Shown: positions 27,918 to 35,556 of the stretch, piece after piece
Position numbering within the stretch: position 1 is the stretch's first letter
Layout: each line of letters begins with the position of its first letter
NCBI RefSeq assembly: GCF_023897065.1
Contig: NZ_JAMHIV010000013.1
Location: 1 to 64,000, forward strand
DNA: 64,000 nt
Direction of reading: 5' to 3'
Source of the DNA: Crossiella sp. SN42
GTDB taxonomy: Bacteria; Actinomycetota; Actinomycetes; Mycobacteriales; Pseudonocardiaceae
Translations under genes and position numbers: made by a program
Notes under the pieces: generated by a model
Database searches by the model: none
Told to the model about the DNA's origin: nothing
The model's input: the letters and a program-made list of their open reading frames with translations, nothing else

Positions 27918-28079
27918 GTCTTGAGGTTCCCCATGCCCGTCAACCTGGAGACATCGCACCACATCCCAGCGAGCAGACGCTCACAGCAACCGCCGTCAAC
28001 CCCAAGCAGCGCAACGGCGGCTGCTCGCTGGGATGTGGTTCGATTTCGGAAGGTTGACGGGCATGGGGAACCTCAAGAC
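27918..28079. repeat. Large near-perfect palindrome with 59-bp arms
   Basis: The left arm (27918-27976) and right arm (28021-28079) are reverse complements except for about five positions near the middle. An inner stem CCGCCGT/ACGGCGG (27990-27996 and 28014-28020) continues the structure, leaving a small apical loop. Both arms end at GTCTTGAGG. No flanking target duplication or transposase is evident. It could be a MITE-like non-autonomous element or a structured RNA/cruciform site. Confidence 0.8.
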
Positions 28080-28167
28080 CAAGCCTGCGTCCTTTGCCTT
28101 TCCCCCATGCTTTGATCTCTGCCCGTCCGGCGAGGACGCCTGTAGCTCTTGACCTTCGTCCTTGCCC

Positions 28168-28566
28168 CTACGGCAAAACAGCAACCCCTTGCAGCTCAAC
28201 CACAGCCTCCCGATCCCACAACCGAGAAACCCCAACCGCCGCCATCGCCGGATAACTCCCACCCACCAGCTCGCGCCACACCACCCCGATCTCCTTGGCG
28301 CGCCGCTTGTAGTCATCAACATCCGTCAAATAAACCGTCAACGAAGCCAACTGATCCGCCGACCCACCCGCAGCCCGCAACGCCACCAACAGATTCCCCA
28401 AGGCCTGCCTGAACTGCCCCACCACGTCCCCGCCAACAACTTTCCCGTCAGCATCCAACGCGGTCTGCCCAGCCAGATGCACGATCCGGCTCCCAGTAGT
28501 CACCACCGCATGGCTGAACCCCGACGGCTTGGCAAGCTCGACCGGATTGACGCGTTCCTGGCTCAC
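28168..28566 (-). CDS. RidA (YjgF/YER057c/UK114) family protein
   Basis: 132 aa from GTG 28566, which overlaps the SDR stop (GTGA). RidA landmarks are IVHLAGQTALDADGKVV, the VYLTDVDDY segment and AVGVSRLWDREAVVEL with the conserved Arg. RidA proteins hydrolyse enamine/imine intermediates to ketone and ammonia. The product of anthraniloyl-CoA monooxygenase/reductase is itself a cyclic enamine, so a RidA here is a plausible deaminase of the pathway. That assignment is inference. Confidence 0.87.
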   Translation of the reverse strand: MSQERVNPVELAKPSGFSHAVVTTGSRIVHLAGQTALDADGKVVGGDVVGQFRQALGNLLVALRAAGGSADQLASLTVYLTDVDDYKRRAKEIGVVWRELVGGSYPAMAAVGVSRLWDREAVVELQGVAVLP

Positions 28567-29318
28567 GACTGCACCGTCCCACCGTCGATGTTCAAGCCCT
28601 GCCCGGTAAATCCCGCACTCGCCACACAAAAAGCCACCGCATCCGCAATCTCATCCGGCGTGATCATCCGCCCGATCGGCTGTTTCGCCGCCAACTGCGC
28701 CCGGACCTCATCCTCCGGCCGCCCGGTCCGCGCCGCCACCGCCGCCACCGTCCGATCCGTCATCGGCGTATCCACGTAAGCGGGACAGATCGCGTTCACC
28801 GTAACCCCGGTCTTCGCCAACTCCGCCGCCGCCGACCGAACCAACCCCAGCACCCCGTGCTTCGCCGCCGTATAAGCAGCGATGTGCGACTCACCCTGCT
28901 TCGCCGCGGTACTCGCGATCGCGATCAACCGCCCCCACCCCGCCGACCGCATCGCGGGAACGGCCCGCCGAAAACACTGGAACGGCGCGGTCAGGTTCAA
29001 AGCGAGAGTGGTCGACCACTCACTGTCCGAGATCCGGTGCAACGGCGCGGCGGTGCCCGACCCGGCGTTCGCCACCAGGATCTCCACCGGTGACCAGGCC
29101 GCCTCCACCGCGTCGAACAGCGAGTCCGCCGCGCCCGGCTCGGTGAGGTCCGCGGGCAGCACCAGTGACTCCCCGGGCAGCGACGCCGCCACCGCCCGCA
29201 GTTCAGCCTCGTTGCGCGCGGTCAGCGCCACCCGGTGCCCGTCAGCCGACAACCGCCGGGCCACGGCCGTGCCGATGCCCCGGCCGGCCCCGGTGACCAG
29301 GGCGATACGTGCGATCAC
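28563..29318 (-). CDS. Short-chain dehydrogenase/reductase, 3-hydroxyacyl-CoA dehydrogenase-like
   Basis: 251 aa. Motifs are VTGAGRGIG, NAGSG, Ser in IAIAST and YTAAKHG, ending INIDGG-like GLNIDGGTVQS. GTG 29318 is chosen because the promoter TTGACG-18-CAAGCT ends 6 nt before it, the same geometry as the monooxygenase promoter; an in-frame TTG at 29324 is less likely. Coupled to ridA downstream. Likely oxidises or reduces a hydroxy/oxo intermediate of the lower pathway. Confidence 0.84.
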   Translation of the reverse strand: MIARIALVTGAGRGIGTAVARRLSADGHRVALTARNEAELRAVAASLPGESLVLPADLTEPGAADSLFDAVEAAWSPVEILVANAGSGTAAPLHRISDSEWSTTLALNLTAPFQCFRRAVPAMRSAGWGRLIAIASTAAKQGESHIAAYTAAKHGVLGLVRSAAAELAKTGVTVNAICPAYVDTPMTDRTVAAVAARTGRPEDEVRAQLAAKQPIGRMITPDEIADAVAFCVASAGFTGQGLNIDGGTVQS

Positions 29319-29354
29319 CGGCAAAGCTTGTCAAACGTTGGTGACGACCGTCAA
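29319..29354 (-). promoter_or_regulatory. Leaderless promoter of the SDR-ridA operon
   Basis: Minus strand TTGACG (29349-29354), 18 bp, CAAGCT (29325-29330), 6 nt, GTG 29318. Position for position the same arrangement as the monooxygenase promoter. Confidence 0.6.
29342..29354. promoter_or_regulatory. Operator 3 of the putative PaaX-like regulon
   Basis: TGACGACCGTCAA, identical to operator 1, between the SDR-ridA operon and the thiolase operon. It also covers the -10 region (CAAGAT, 29352-29357) of a thiolase promoter whose -35 would be TTGTCA (29328-29333). Confidence 0.65.
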
Positions 29355-29365
29355 GATAGCGACAT

Positions 29366-30544
29366 ATGGACGCCTATCTGCTCGATGCCGTGCGCACCCC
29401 GTTCGGCCGCCACCGCGGCGGGCTGGCCGGTGTCCGGGTCGACGACCTGGCCGCCCTGCCCATCGCCGAGCTGCTCCGCCGCAACCCGGGCCTGGAACCG
29501 GCGCTGGTGGACGAGGTGGTCTACGGCAACACCAACGGCGCGGGCGAGGAGAACCGCAACATCGGGCGGATGGCCGCGCTGCTGGCCGGACTGCCGGTGA
29601 CCGTGCCCGGCGTGACCGTCAACCGGCTCTGCGCCTCGGGCGGCGAAGCGATGGTGCAGGCCGCGCGACTGCTCGCCGTGGGCGCGGGCCGGGTGGTGAT
29701 CGCCGGGGGTGTGGAGGGCATGTCCCGGGCCCCGTTCGTGGTGCCGCGCCCGGACGAAGTGCTGCCGCAGCGGATGGAGATGGTGTCCACCGCGCTGGGC
29801 TGGCGGCTGGTCAACCCCAGGTTCCCCGCCGAGTGGACCGCGAGCCTGGGCGCCTGCGCCGAACAGGTCGCCGCGGAGCTCGGCATCGGCCGCGCGGCCC
29901 AGGACGACTGGGCACTGCGCTCGCACCAGCTGGCCGCCACCGCCTGGGACCAGGGCTGGCACGACTGGGTCCTGCCGGTGGCGGACGTGACCAGGGACGA
30001 GGCGCTGCGACCGGACACCTCGGCCGCCGCGCTCGCCCGGCTGCGCCCGGCCTTCAGCGCCGAGGGCGCGGTCACCGCGGGCAACTCCTCCCCGCTCTCC
30101 GACGGCGCGCTGGCCACCCTGATGGGCACCCGCGAGGCCGCCGCCGAGCTCGGACTGACCCCGCTGGCCCGGATCAGGGACAGCGCCGTCGCGGCCACCG
30201 ACCCGCACCGCTTCGCCGTTGCCCCGGTCCCGGCCATCCTCACCCTGCTGCGCCGCAACGCCTTGTCCGCCAAGGACATCGCCCGCTGGGAGATCAACGA
30301 GGCGTTCGCCGCCATGGTGCTGTCCACAATGGACCAACTGGCGGCGGAGGGCTGTCCGCTGGAGGCTGGGCTGGTCAACCCGGACGGCGGCGCGATCGCC
30401 CTGGGCCACCCGCTGGGCGCCTCGATGCCGCGCGCGATCGTGGACTGCGCGCGTGGCCTGCGGCGACGTGGCGGCGGCCTGGGCGTGGTCGCGGCCTGCA
30501 TCGGAGTCGGGCAGGGCATGGCCGTGCTCGTCGAGACGGACTGA
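29366..30544 (+). CDS. Thiolase (acyl-CoA acetyltransferase)
   Basis: 392 aa. The nucleophilic Cys is in VNRLCASGGEAM (about residue 90), the catalytic His in ALGHPLGAS and the second Cys in VAACIGVGQGM, all in the expected order; INEAFAAM is also present. Closest in style to degradative 3-oxoacyl/3-oxoadipyl-CoA thiolases of aromatic pathways. It would cleave a 3-oxoacyl-CoA to acetyl-CoA and a shortened acyl-CoA. First gene of a two-gene operon with the MenB/BadI-like enzyme. Confidence 0.88.
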   Translation: MDAYLLDAVRTPFGRHRGGLAGVRVDDLAALPIAELLRRNPGLEPALVDEVVYGNTNGAGEENRNIGRMAALLAGLPVTVPGVTVNRLCASGGEAMVQAARLLAVGAGRVVIAGGVEGMSRAPFVVPRPDEVLPQRMEMVSTALGWRLVNPRFPAEWTASLGACAEQVAAELGIGRAAQDDWALRSHQLAATAWDQGWHDWVLPVADVTRDEALRPDTSAAALARLRPAFSAEGAVTAGNSSPLSDGALATLMGTREAAAELGLTPLARIRDSAVAATDPHRFAVAPVPAILTLLRRNALSAKDIARWEINEAFAAMVLSTMDQLAAEGCPLEAGLVNPDGGAIALGHPLGASMPRAIVDCARGLRRRGGGLGVVAACIGVGQGMAVLVETD

Positions 30545-30555
30545 GAGGACGAGTC

Positions 30556-31353
30556 GTGCGCATCGAGGACTTCACCGACGTCGGCTACACCGTGGAAGAG
30601 GACAACCACGCGGTGATCACCATCAACCGGCCGGAGCGGATGAACTCCTTCCGCGGCCGCACGGTGGACGAGCTGATCGCGGCGTTCAAGCACGCCTGGG
30701 CGGACAAGCGGGTGGCCGCGATCATCCTCACCGGCGCGGGGGAGAAGGCCTTCTGTGCCGGCGGCGATGTCAAGGAACGCGCCGAGACCGGTAGTTACGG
30801 TGAGACCGAGTGGGGCACCTTCGAGATCGAGCGGCTGCACCGGATCATCCGGGACGTGCCCAAGCCGGTGATCGCCGCGGTCAACGGCGTCGCGGTCGGC
30901 GGCGGCCACGTGCTGCACGTGCTCTGCGACCTGACCGTGGCCGCCGAGCACGCCCGCTTCGGCCAGTCCGGGCCCAGGGTCGGCTCCTTCGACGCCGGGT
31001 TCGGCTCGGCCTACCTGGCCAGGGTGGTGGGGGAGAAGCGGGCCCGGCAGATCTGGTTCCTGCTGGACCTCTTCGACGCGCACACCGCCGAGCGCTGGAA
31101 CCTGGTCAACCAGGTGGTCCCGGCCGCCGAGCTGCTGGACACCGCCCGCGCCTGGGCGCGCAAGATCGGCTCCTACTCACCGACCGCGCTGCGCTTCCTC
31201 AAGCACTCCTTCAACGCCGACACCGACCACATCGGCGGCCTCTCGCACCTGGCCTTCGACGGGCTTGAGCTGTTCACCGAGACGCCGGAGGGCAGGGAGG
31301 GCGCGGCCGCGTTCGCGGAGAAGCGGGCCCCGGACTTCAAGCCGTACCGCTGA
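30556..31353 (+). CDS. Crotonase-superfamily enzyme of the MenB/BadI type
   Basis: 265 aa from GTG 30556 (RBS GAGAGG), 11 bp after the thiolase. The crotonase oxyanion segments are KAFCAGGDVKER and AVNGVAVGGGHVLHV. FGQSGPRVGSFDAGFGSAYL and the C-terminal SPTALRFLKHSFNADTDHI are signatures of naphthoate synthase MenB and the ring-opening 2-oxocyclohexanecarboxyl-CoA hydrolase BadI, not ordinary enoyl-CoA hydratases. No menaquinone genes are nearby, so a BadI-like ring-cleaving hydrolase for the oxygenated, deaminated ring is a good hypothesis. Confidence 0.83.
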   Translation: MRIEDFTDVGYTVEEDNHAVITINRPERMNSFRGRTVDELIAAFKHAWADKRVAAIILTGAGEKAFCAGGDVKERAETGSYGETEWGTFEIERLHRIIRDVPKPVIAAVNGVAVGGGHVLHVLCDLTVAAEHARFGQSGPRVGSFDAGFGSAYLARVVGEKRARQIWFLLDLFDAHTAERWNLVNQVVPAAELLDTARAWARKIGSYSPTALRFLKHSFNADTDHIGGLSHLAFDGLELFTETPEGREGAAAFAEKRAPDFKPYR

Positions 31354-31918
31354 GCCGCGCGGCCAGCCCGTCCAGCAGCACCTGCACGCCCAGCTCGAAC
31401 AGCGCCTCCCCGGTCAGCTCCCGATAGGCCGGGGCCACCCGTGCCAGGTGCGGAAAGCCTTCCGGCGGGCTGAGTCCGGCGCGCGGGGCCGTGCCCGTCC
31501 TGCGGTCGTCCTCGGCGGCGGAGGCGAGCACGTGGTCGGCCAGCAGCACCGAGATCGCGGCCGTGTCGGTGGGGGAGAAGCCGGCGTCCAGCAGGATCCG
31601 GGTGGTGGTCTCGATGTGCCCCAGCCGGTGCGGGCCGCGCGGCGGCCGGGCGCGCAGCAGCTGCGCGGCATCGCGGTGTGATCGCAACAGCGCGCGGAAC
31701 TGGCGCAGTCCGGTGGCCAGCTGCTCCCGCCAGGGCAGCGACTCGTCGATGTCGAAGGCCTCCGCGCAGATCGCCTCGGCCACCAGGTCAAGCAGCTCGT
31801 CCTTGTTGCGCACGTGCCAGTACAGCGTCGGCGACTGGACGCCCAGCTCGGCGGCCAGCTTCCGGGTGCTCAGCCCGGCCAGGCCGTGCTCGTCCAGCAG
31901 CCGCCGCCGCGAGCGCGA
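31337..31918 (-). pseudogene. TetR-family regulator lacking its start and first helix
   Basis: The frame reads LLDEHGLAGLSTRKLAAELG, SPTLYWHVRNKDELLDL, then a tetracycline-repressor-type C-terminal domain to 31337, about 193 codons. Going upstream it reaches a stop (TGA, 31919-31921) only about seven codons before LLDEHG. No ATG, GTG or TTG lies between that stop and the HTH, and helix 1 is missing. The sequence abutting it belongs to the opposite-strand membrane-protein fragment. The gene has probably lost its 5' end by deletion. Confidence 0.7.
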
Positions 31919-32349
31919 TCATCGGCTCGCTGGCCTACGTCGCGCTCACCCTGGTGCACGGCTTCCTGCCCGGCACCGCGCACGAGCTGGCCGGACACGT
32001 GCTCGGCCGGGACTGGCGGGCCATCCACCTGGGCACGATCCTGGCCCTGCTGCTGTGGGTGTTCGCCTTCACCGCGGTCGGCTCGCTGATCACCACCGGT
32101 CCCGGCGCGCTGCTGGCCCGCTTCGCCCAGCTCGCCGAGGCCAGTGCGCATGGCGGGCACGCCGACCGGGCGCAGGCGATGGCCGGGCTGGACCTGCTGT
32201 TCCGGGCCGTGGTCGGCTCCACCACCATGCTGGTGCAGCTGTGGGTGCTGGGACTGGGGATCGCCTGGTGGCGTCAGTCGCTCGGCTCGGTCACCGGCCG
32301 CCAGTCCACCGGGGTGGACAGGACCATCGCGCTGGAGGTCTCGCCGTAG
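31912..32349 (+). pseudogene. Membrane-protein fragment, 5'-truncated
   Basis: The frame encodes IIGSLAYVALTLVHGFLPG, LGTILALLLWVFAFTAVGSL and VVGSTTMLVQLWVLGLGIAW: three hydrophobic segments of an unrecognised small membrane protein. No start codon or RBS precedes the first segment; it begins in sequence shared with the truncated TetR gene. The last 76 bp overlap the 3' end of the lrp-like gene and are probably not original. Interpreted as one side of a deletion that fused two divergent genes. Confidence 0.6.
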
Positions 32350-32729
32350 GTGGCCAGCCGCTCCAGCAGGCGTTCCAGGGCCCGGATGGAGGCGGCGGCG
32401 ACCTTGACCACCGAGCAGATGTCGCCGGTCAGCCGCACCACCTCCAGCACCTCGGGGCAGTCGTCGAGCAGCTCGGGGTGCACGGTGATGCAGCGCGCGC
32501 CGTAGCACTTCATCCGCACCAGCGCGATCACCGGCCGCCCGGCCGCGGTCGGGTCCACCCGCGCGTGGTACCCGGCGATCACGCCGAGCTGCTCCAGCCT
32601 GCGCACCCGCTGCGCCACCGTGGGTGGCGAGACGTGCACCCGGCGCGACAGTTCGTTGTAGGACAGGCGCGCGTCCGCCTGCAGCGCCTCCAGCAGCGCC
32701 CAGTCCACCTTGTCCAGCTCCGAGTTCAC
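32274..32729 (-). CDS. Lrp/AsnC-family regulator of the kynurenine genes
   Basis: 151 aa from GTG 32729. N-terminal HTH: LDKVDWALLEALQADARLSY, then ELSRRVHVSPPTVAQRVRRL; a RAM-like ligand domain follows. The start is supported by -10-like TAGGCT ending 7 nt before GTG. It is divergent from tryptophan 2,3-dioxygenase, as KynR, an Lrp/AsnC protein, is beside kyn genes in Pseudomonas. A role as kynurenine- or tryptophan-responsive regulator is inference from that arrangement. Confidence 0.83.
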   Translation of the reverse strand: MNSELDKVDWALLEALQADARLSYNELSRRVHVSPPTVAQRVRRLEQLGVIAGYHARVDPTAAGRPVIALVRMKCYGARCITVHPELLDDCPEVLEVVRLTGDICSVVKVAAASIRALERLLERLATYGETSSAMVLSTPVDWRPVTEPSD

Positions 32730-32797
32730 GAACGTGAGCCTAAGCGCAGCAACCGGTTTCGAACGCAAGGCACGGCCGCTGGATTCGATCCCGCCGC

Positions 32798-32831
32798 CCA
32801 TTCCGGTTTGCCGGGGACAGCGATGGAATGG
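32798..32831. promoter_or_regulatory. Candidate operator/promoter of the kynurenine operon
   Basis: CCATTCC (32798-32804) and GGAATGG (32825-32831) form a 7-bp inverted repeat. It encloses a possible promoter TTCCGG-17-TGGAAT upstream of the dioxygenase start. Confidence 0.35.
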
Positions 32832-32855
32832 AGGTCTGCCACGAAGGGAGGAACC

Positions 32856-33695
32856 ATGACCGAAACCGGCGGCTGTCCGATCATGGCCGAGCCGAAGCTG
32901 GACTTCGGCGGCACCACCCCGTACGAAGACTATGTGCACGCATCGGTGCTGCATTCCTTGCAGCAGCGCTGGTCCAGCGACCCCGGCGAGATGTCCTTCC
33001 TGGTCATCACGCAGATCATGGAGCTCTACTTCGGACTGCTGTGCTTCGAGTGGCGGCAGGCGCAGACCGAGATGCGCGCCGACGACCTGGACTCCACGGT
33101 GCGCACCCTGCACCGCAGCGTGCTGCACGTGCAGGGCCTCAACGCGGCCTGGCGCTCCATCGCCAGGATGACGCCGGAGGAGTTCAACGCCTTCCGCGCC
33201 AACCTGGGTGAGGGCTCCGGGTTCCAGTCCGGGATGTACCGGCACGTGGAGTTCCTGCTCGGGGAGAAGTCCGCCTCGTTGATCGTGCCGCACCGCGCGG
33301 TGCCCGCGATGCACGCCGAACTGGAGGCGGCGCTGGCCAAGCCCAGCCTCTACGACGACGCGCTGGCCCTGCTGCACCGGCGCGGCTACGCGGTGCCGCG
33401 TTCGGCCCTGGAACGCGACTTCACCCAGCCGTACCAACCGGATCCCGAGGTGGAGAAGGTCTGGACGCTGATCTACTCCGACCGCGCCGAGCACCACGAC
33501 GAGCAGCGACTGGGCGAGGTGCTCACCGACATCGCCGAGGAGTTCGCCCGCTGGCGCTACGACCACCTGCTGGCCACCCGCCGCGCGATGGGCGCCAAGG
33601 TCGGCACCGGCGGCTCGGCCGGGGTGGCCTGGCTGGAGAAACGCGTGCAGCGCACCGTCTTCCCCGAGCTGTGGACCGCGCGCAGCTACGTCTGA
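32856..33695 (+). CDS. kynA: Tryptophan 2,3-dioxygenase
   Basis: 279 aa. Family-typical segments: YEDYVHASVLHSLQ, EMSFLVITQIMELYFGLL, NLGEGSGFQSGMYRHVEFLL and GTGGSAGVAWLEKRV. The conserved heme-pocket His residues and the GTGGS loop are present. It opens the indole ring of L-tryptophan with O2 to N-formylkynurenine. RBS GAAGGGAGG precedes ATG. It is followed after 13 bp by kynureninase, forming the kyn operon. Confidence 0.95.
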   Translation: MTETGGCPIMAEPKLDFGGTTPYEDYVHASVLHSLQQRWSSDPGEMSFLVITQIMELYFGLLCFEWRQAQTEMRADDLDSTVRTLHRSVLHVQGLNAAWRSIARMTPEEFNAFRANLGEGSGFQSGMYRHVEFLLGEKSASLIVPHRAVPAMHAELEAALAKPSLYDDALALLHRRGYAVPRSALERDFTQPYQPDPEVEKVWTLIYSDRAEHHDEQRLGEVLTDIAEEFARWRYDHLLATRRAMGAKVGTGGSAGVAWLEKRVQRTVFPELWTARSYV

Positions 33696-33708
33696 GGCTG
33701 GAGGAAAC

Positions 33709-34878
33709 ATGAGTTTGGCCGACACGGCACGGAAACTGGACGCGCTGGACCCGATCGCGCACTGCCGGGACGAGTTCGACCTGGACCCGGAAGTGGTCTA
33801 CCTCAACGGGAACTCCCTCGGCGCGCTGCCCAGCGCGGTCGCGCCGCGGCTGGCCGAGGTGGTCAACGAGCAGTGGGGCCGCAGGCTGATCCGCGGCTGG
33901 GGCGAGGGCTGGTGGCGCGCGCCGGAACGCATCGGCGACCGGATCGCGCCGCTGGTGGGCAGCGCGCCCGGTCAGGTGGTGGTCGGCGACTCCACCAGCG
34001 TCAACCTGTTCAAGGCCCTGGTGGCCGCGATCCGGCTCAACCCCGGCCGCCCGGAACTGCTGGTGGACGCCGCGACCTTCCCCACCGACGGCTACATCGC
34101 CGAGTCGGTGGCCCGCCTCACCGGGGTGGAGATCAGGCAGGTCCCGATGCCCGAGGCGGCGGAGGCGGTCAGCGAGCGCACCGCGGTGCTGCTGGCCAAC
34201 CACGTCGACTTCCGCTCCGGCGTGCTGCACGACATGGGCGCGATCACCGAGGCCGCACACCGGGTCGGCGCGCTGGTGGTCTGGGACCTGTGCCACAGCG
34301 TGGGCGCGCTGCCGGTGGAGCTGGACGCGCACCAGGTCGACCTGGCGGTGGGCTGCACCTACAAGTTCCTCAACGGCGGGCCGGGCGCGCCCGCGTTCCT
34401 CTATGTGCCGCAACGACTCCAGGCCGGTTTTGACCAGCCGCTGTCGGGCTGGTGCGGGCACGCGGACCCGTTCGCGATGGCCGCGGGTTACACCCCGGAC
34501 GCCGGCGTCACCCGCGGCCGCACCGGCACCCCGGACATCCTGTCCATGCTGGCCCTGGACGCCGCACTCGACGTCTGGGACAAGACCAGCATCGCCGAGG
34601 TGCGCACGAAGGGCTTGCGGCTCACCGACTTCTTCCTGTCCTGTGTGGACGAACTGCTCGGCGACCGGGTCACCGTGCGCACCCCGCGCACCGAGAACCG
34701 GGGCAACCACATCGCGCTGTCGGTGCCCGAGGCCGGTCAGGTGATGAAGGAGCTGATCTCCCGCGAGGTGATCGGCGACTACCGGCCGCCGGACGTGCTG
34801 CGCTTCGGCTTCGCCCCGCTCTACGTCCGCTACACCGACGCGCTCACCGCGGTCCAGGTCATCGCCGACGTGCTCTGA
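33709..34878 (+). CDS. kynU: Kynureninase
   Basis: 389 aa, the usual length. PLP fold type I: VYLNGNSLGALP near the N-terminus, DSTSVNLFKAL, LCHSVGALPVELD and the Schiff-base Lys in AVGCTYKFLNGGPG. It hydrolyses kynurenine to anthranilate and L-alanine. RBS GGAGG. Anthranilate made here is the expected substrate for the CoA ligase and monooxygenase 8-14 kb away; the 3-hydroxykynurenine branch (kynurenine monooxygenase, 3-hydroxyanthranilate dioxygenase) is not in the window. Confidence 0.95.
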   Translation: MSLADTARKLDALDPIAHCRDEFDLDPEVVYLNGNSLGALPSAVAPRLAEVVNEQWGRRLIRGWGEGWWRAPERIGDRIAPLVGSAPGQVVVGDSTSVNLFKALVAAIRLNPGRPELLVDAATFPTDGYIAESVARLTGVEIRQVPMPEAAEAVSERTAVLLANHVDFRSGVLHDMGAITEAAHRVGALVVWDLCHSVGALPVELDAHQVDLAVGCTYKFLNGGPGAPAFLYVPQRLQAGFDQPLSGWCGHADPFAMAAGYTPDAGVTRGRTGTPDILSMLALDAALDVWDKTSIAEVRTKGLRLTDFFLSCVDELLGDRVTVRTPRTENRGNHIALSVPEAGQVMKELISREVIGDYRPPDVLRFGFAPLYVRYTDALTAVQVIADVL

Positions 34879-34883
34879 GGGAC

Positions 34884-34898
34884 TTGCCGCTTCGGCAA
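34884..34898 (+). terminator. Hairpin after kynU
   Basis: TTGCCG-CTT-CGGCAA begins 5 nt after the kynU stop. There is no proper U-tract (AAATTT follows), so termination strength is uncertain. Confidence 0.4.
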
Positions 34899-34941
34899 CG
34901 AAATTTGCCGCCAGTGTCGGGGTGGGCGCAGGGTGGGTGGC

Positions 34942-35556
34942 ATGGACGAGAAGTACTGGGACACGCTCTACCGCGAGCGGGAGCAGGTGTTCAGCGGCGC
35001 GGCCAACGGCGTGCTGGTGACCGAGATCGAGGGTCAGCCGCCGGGCCGCGCCCTGGACGTGGGCGCCGGCGAGGGCGGCGACGCGCTCTGGCTGGCCGAG
35101 CAGGGCTGGCAGGTCACCGCCGCCGACATCTCCTCGGTCGCGCTGGCCAAGGTGGCCGCCGCCGCGCAGGCCAGGGGCTGGTCGGTGGACACCCTGCACC
35201 TGGACCTGGCAGGAGCCGCCCCGCCGCCTGCCGCCTTCGACCTGGTCACCGCGAGCTTCCTGCCGCTGTTCAAGGCCAACGGCACCGCCCCGCTGCGCGC
35301 GCTGGCCGAGGCAGTGGCCCCCGGCGGCACGCTGCTGGTGACCAACCACCACTTCGACGAGGTCGGCGACCACGAGGGCCACGACGGACGGGCGGTGCGG
35401 ATGGCCGACTTCTACCGGCCGGCCGACTTCCGGCCGCTGCTGGACGAGGGCTGGCAGGTGGTGGTCGATGAGCTCCGGCCGCGCCCGGAACCGCTGCCCG
35501 CGGACGCGCGGCACACCAAGGACCTGGTGTTCAAGGCGGTCCGCCTCAGGTGGTGA
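34942..35556 (+). CDS. SAM-dependent methyltransferase
   Basis: 204 aa from ATG 34942, with a GGGTGGG-like RBS; a GTG at 34933 is also possible. Motif I is ALDVGAGEGGDALWLAEQGW and motif II VTAADIS. The opening EKYWDTLYRERE resembles tellurite-resistance/thiopurine-type small methyltransferases. Substrate unknown. It overlaps the 3' end of the convergent formamidase-like gene by 11 bp. Confidence 0.82.
   Translation: MDEKYWDTLYREREQVFSGAANGVLVTEIEGQPPGRALDVGAGEGGDALWLAEQGWQVTAADISSVALAKVAAAAQARGWSVDTLHLDLAGAAPPPAAFDLVTASFLPLFKANGTAPLRALAEAVAPGGTLLVTNHHFDEVGDHEGHDGRAVRMADFYRPADFRPLLDEGWQVVVDELRPRPEPLPADARHTKDLVFKAVRLRW

Noticed and set aside
28882-30555. Long plus-strand frame leading into the MenB/BadI-like gene
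   Set aside because: It runs antisense to the SDR and out of frame through the thiolase. Codon use and RBS place the true start at GTG 30556.
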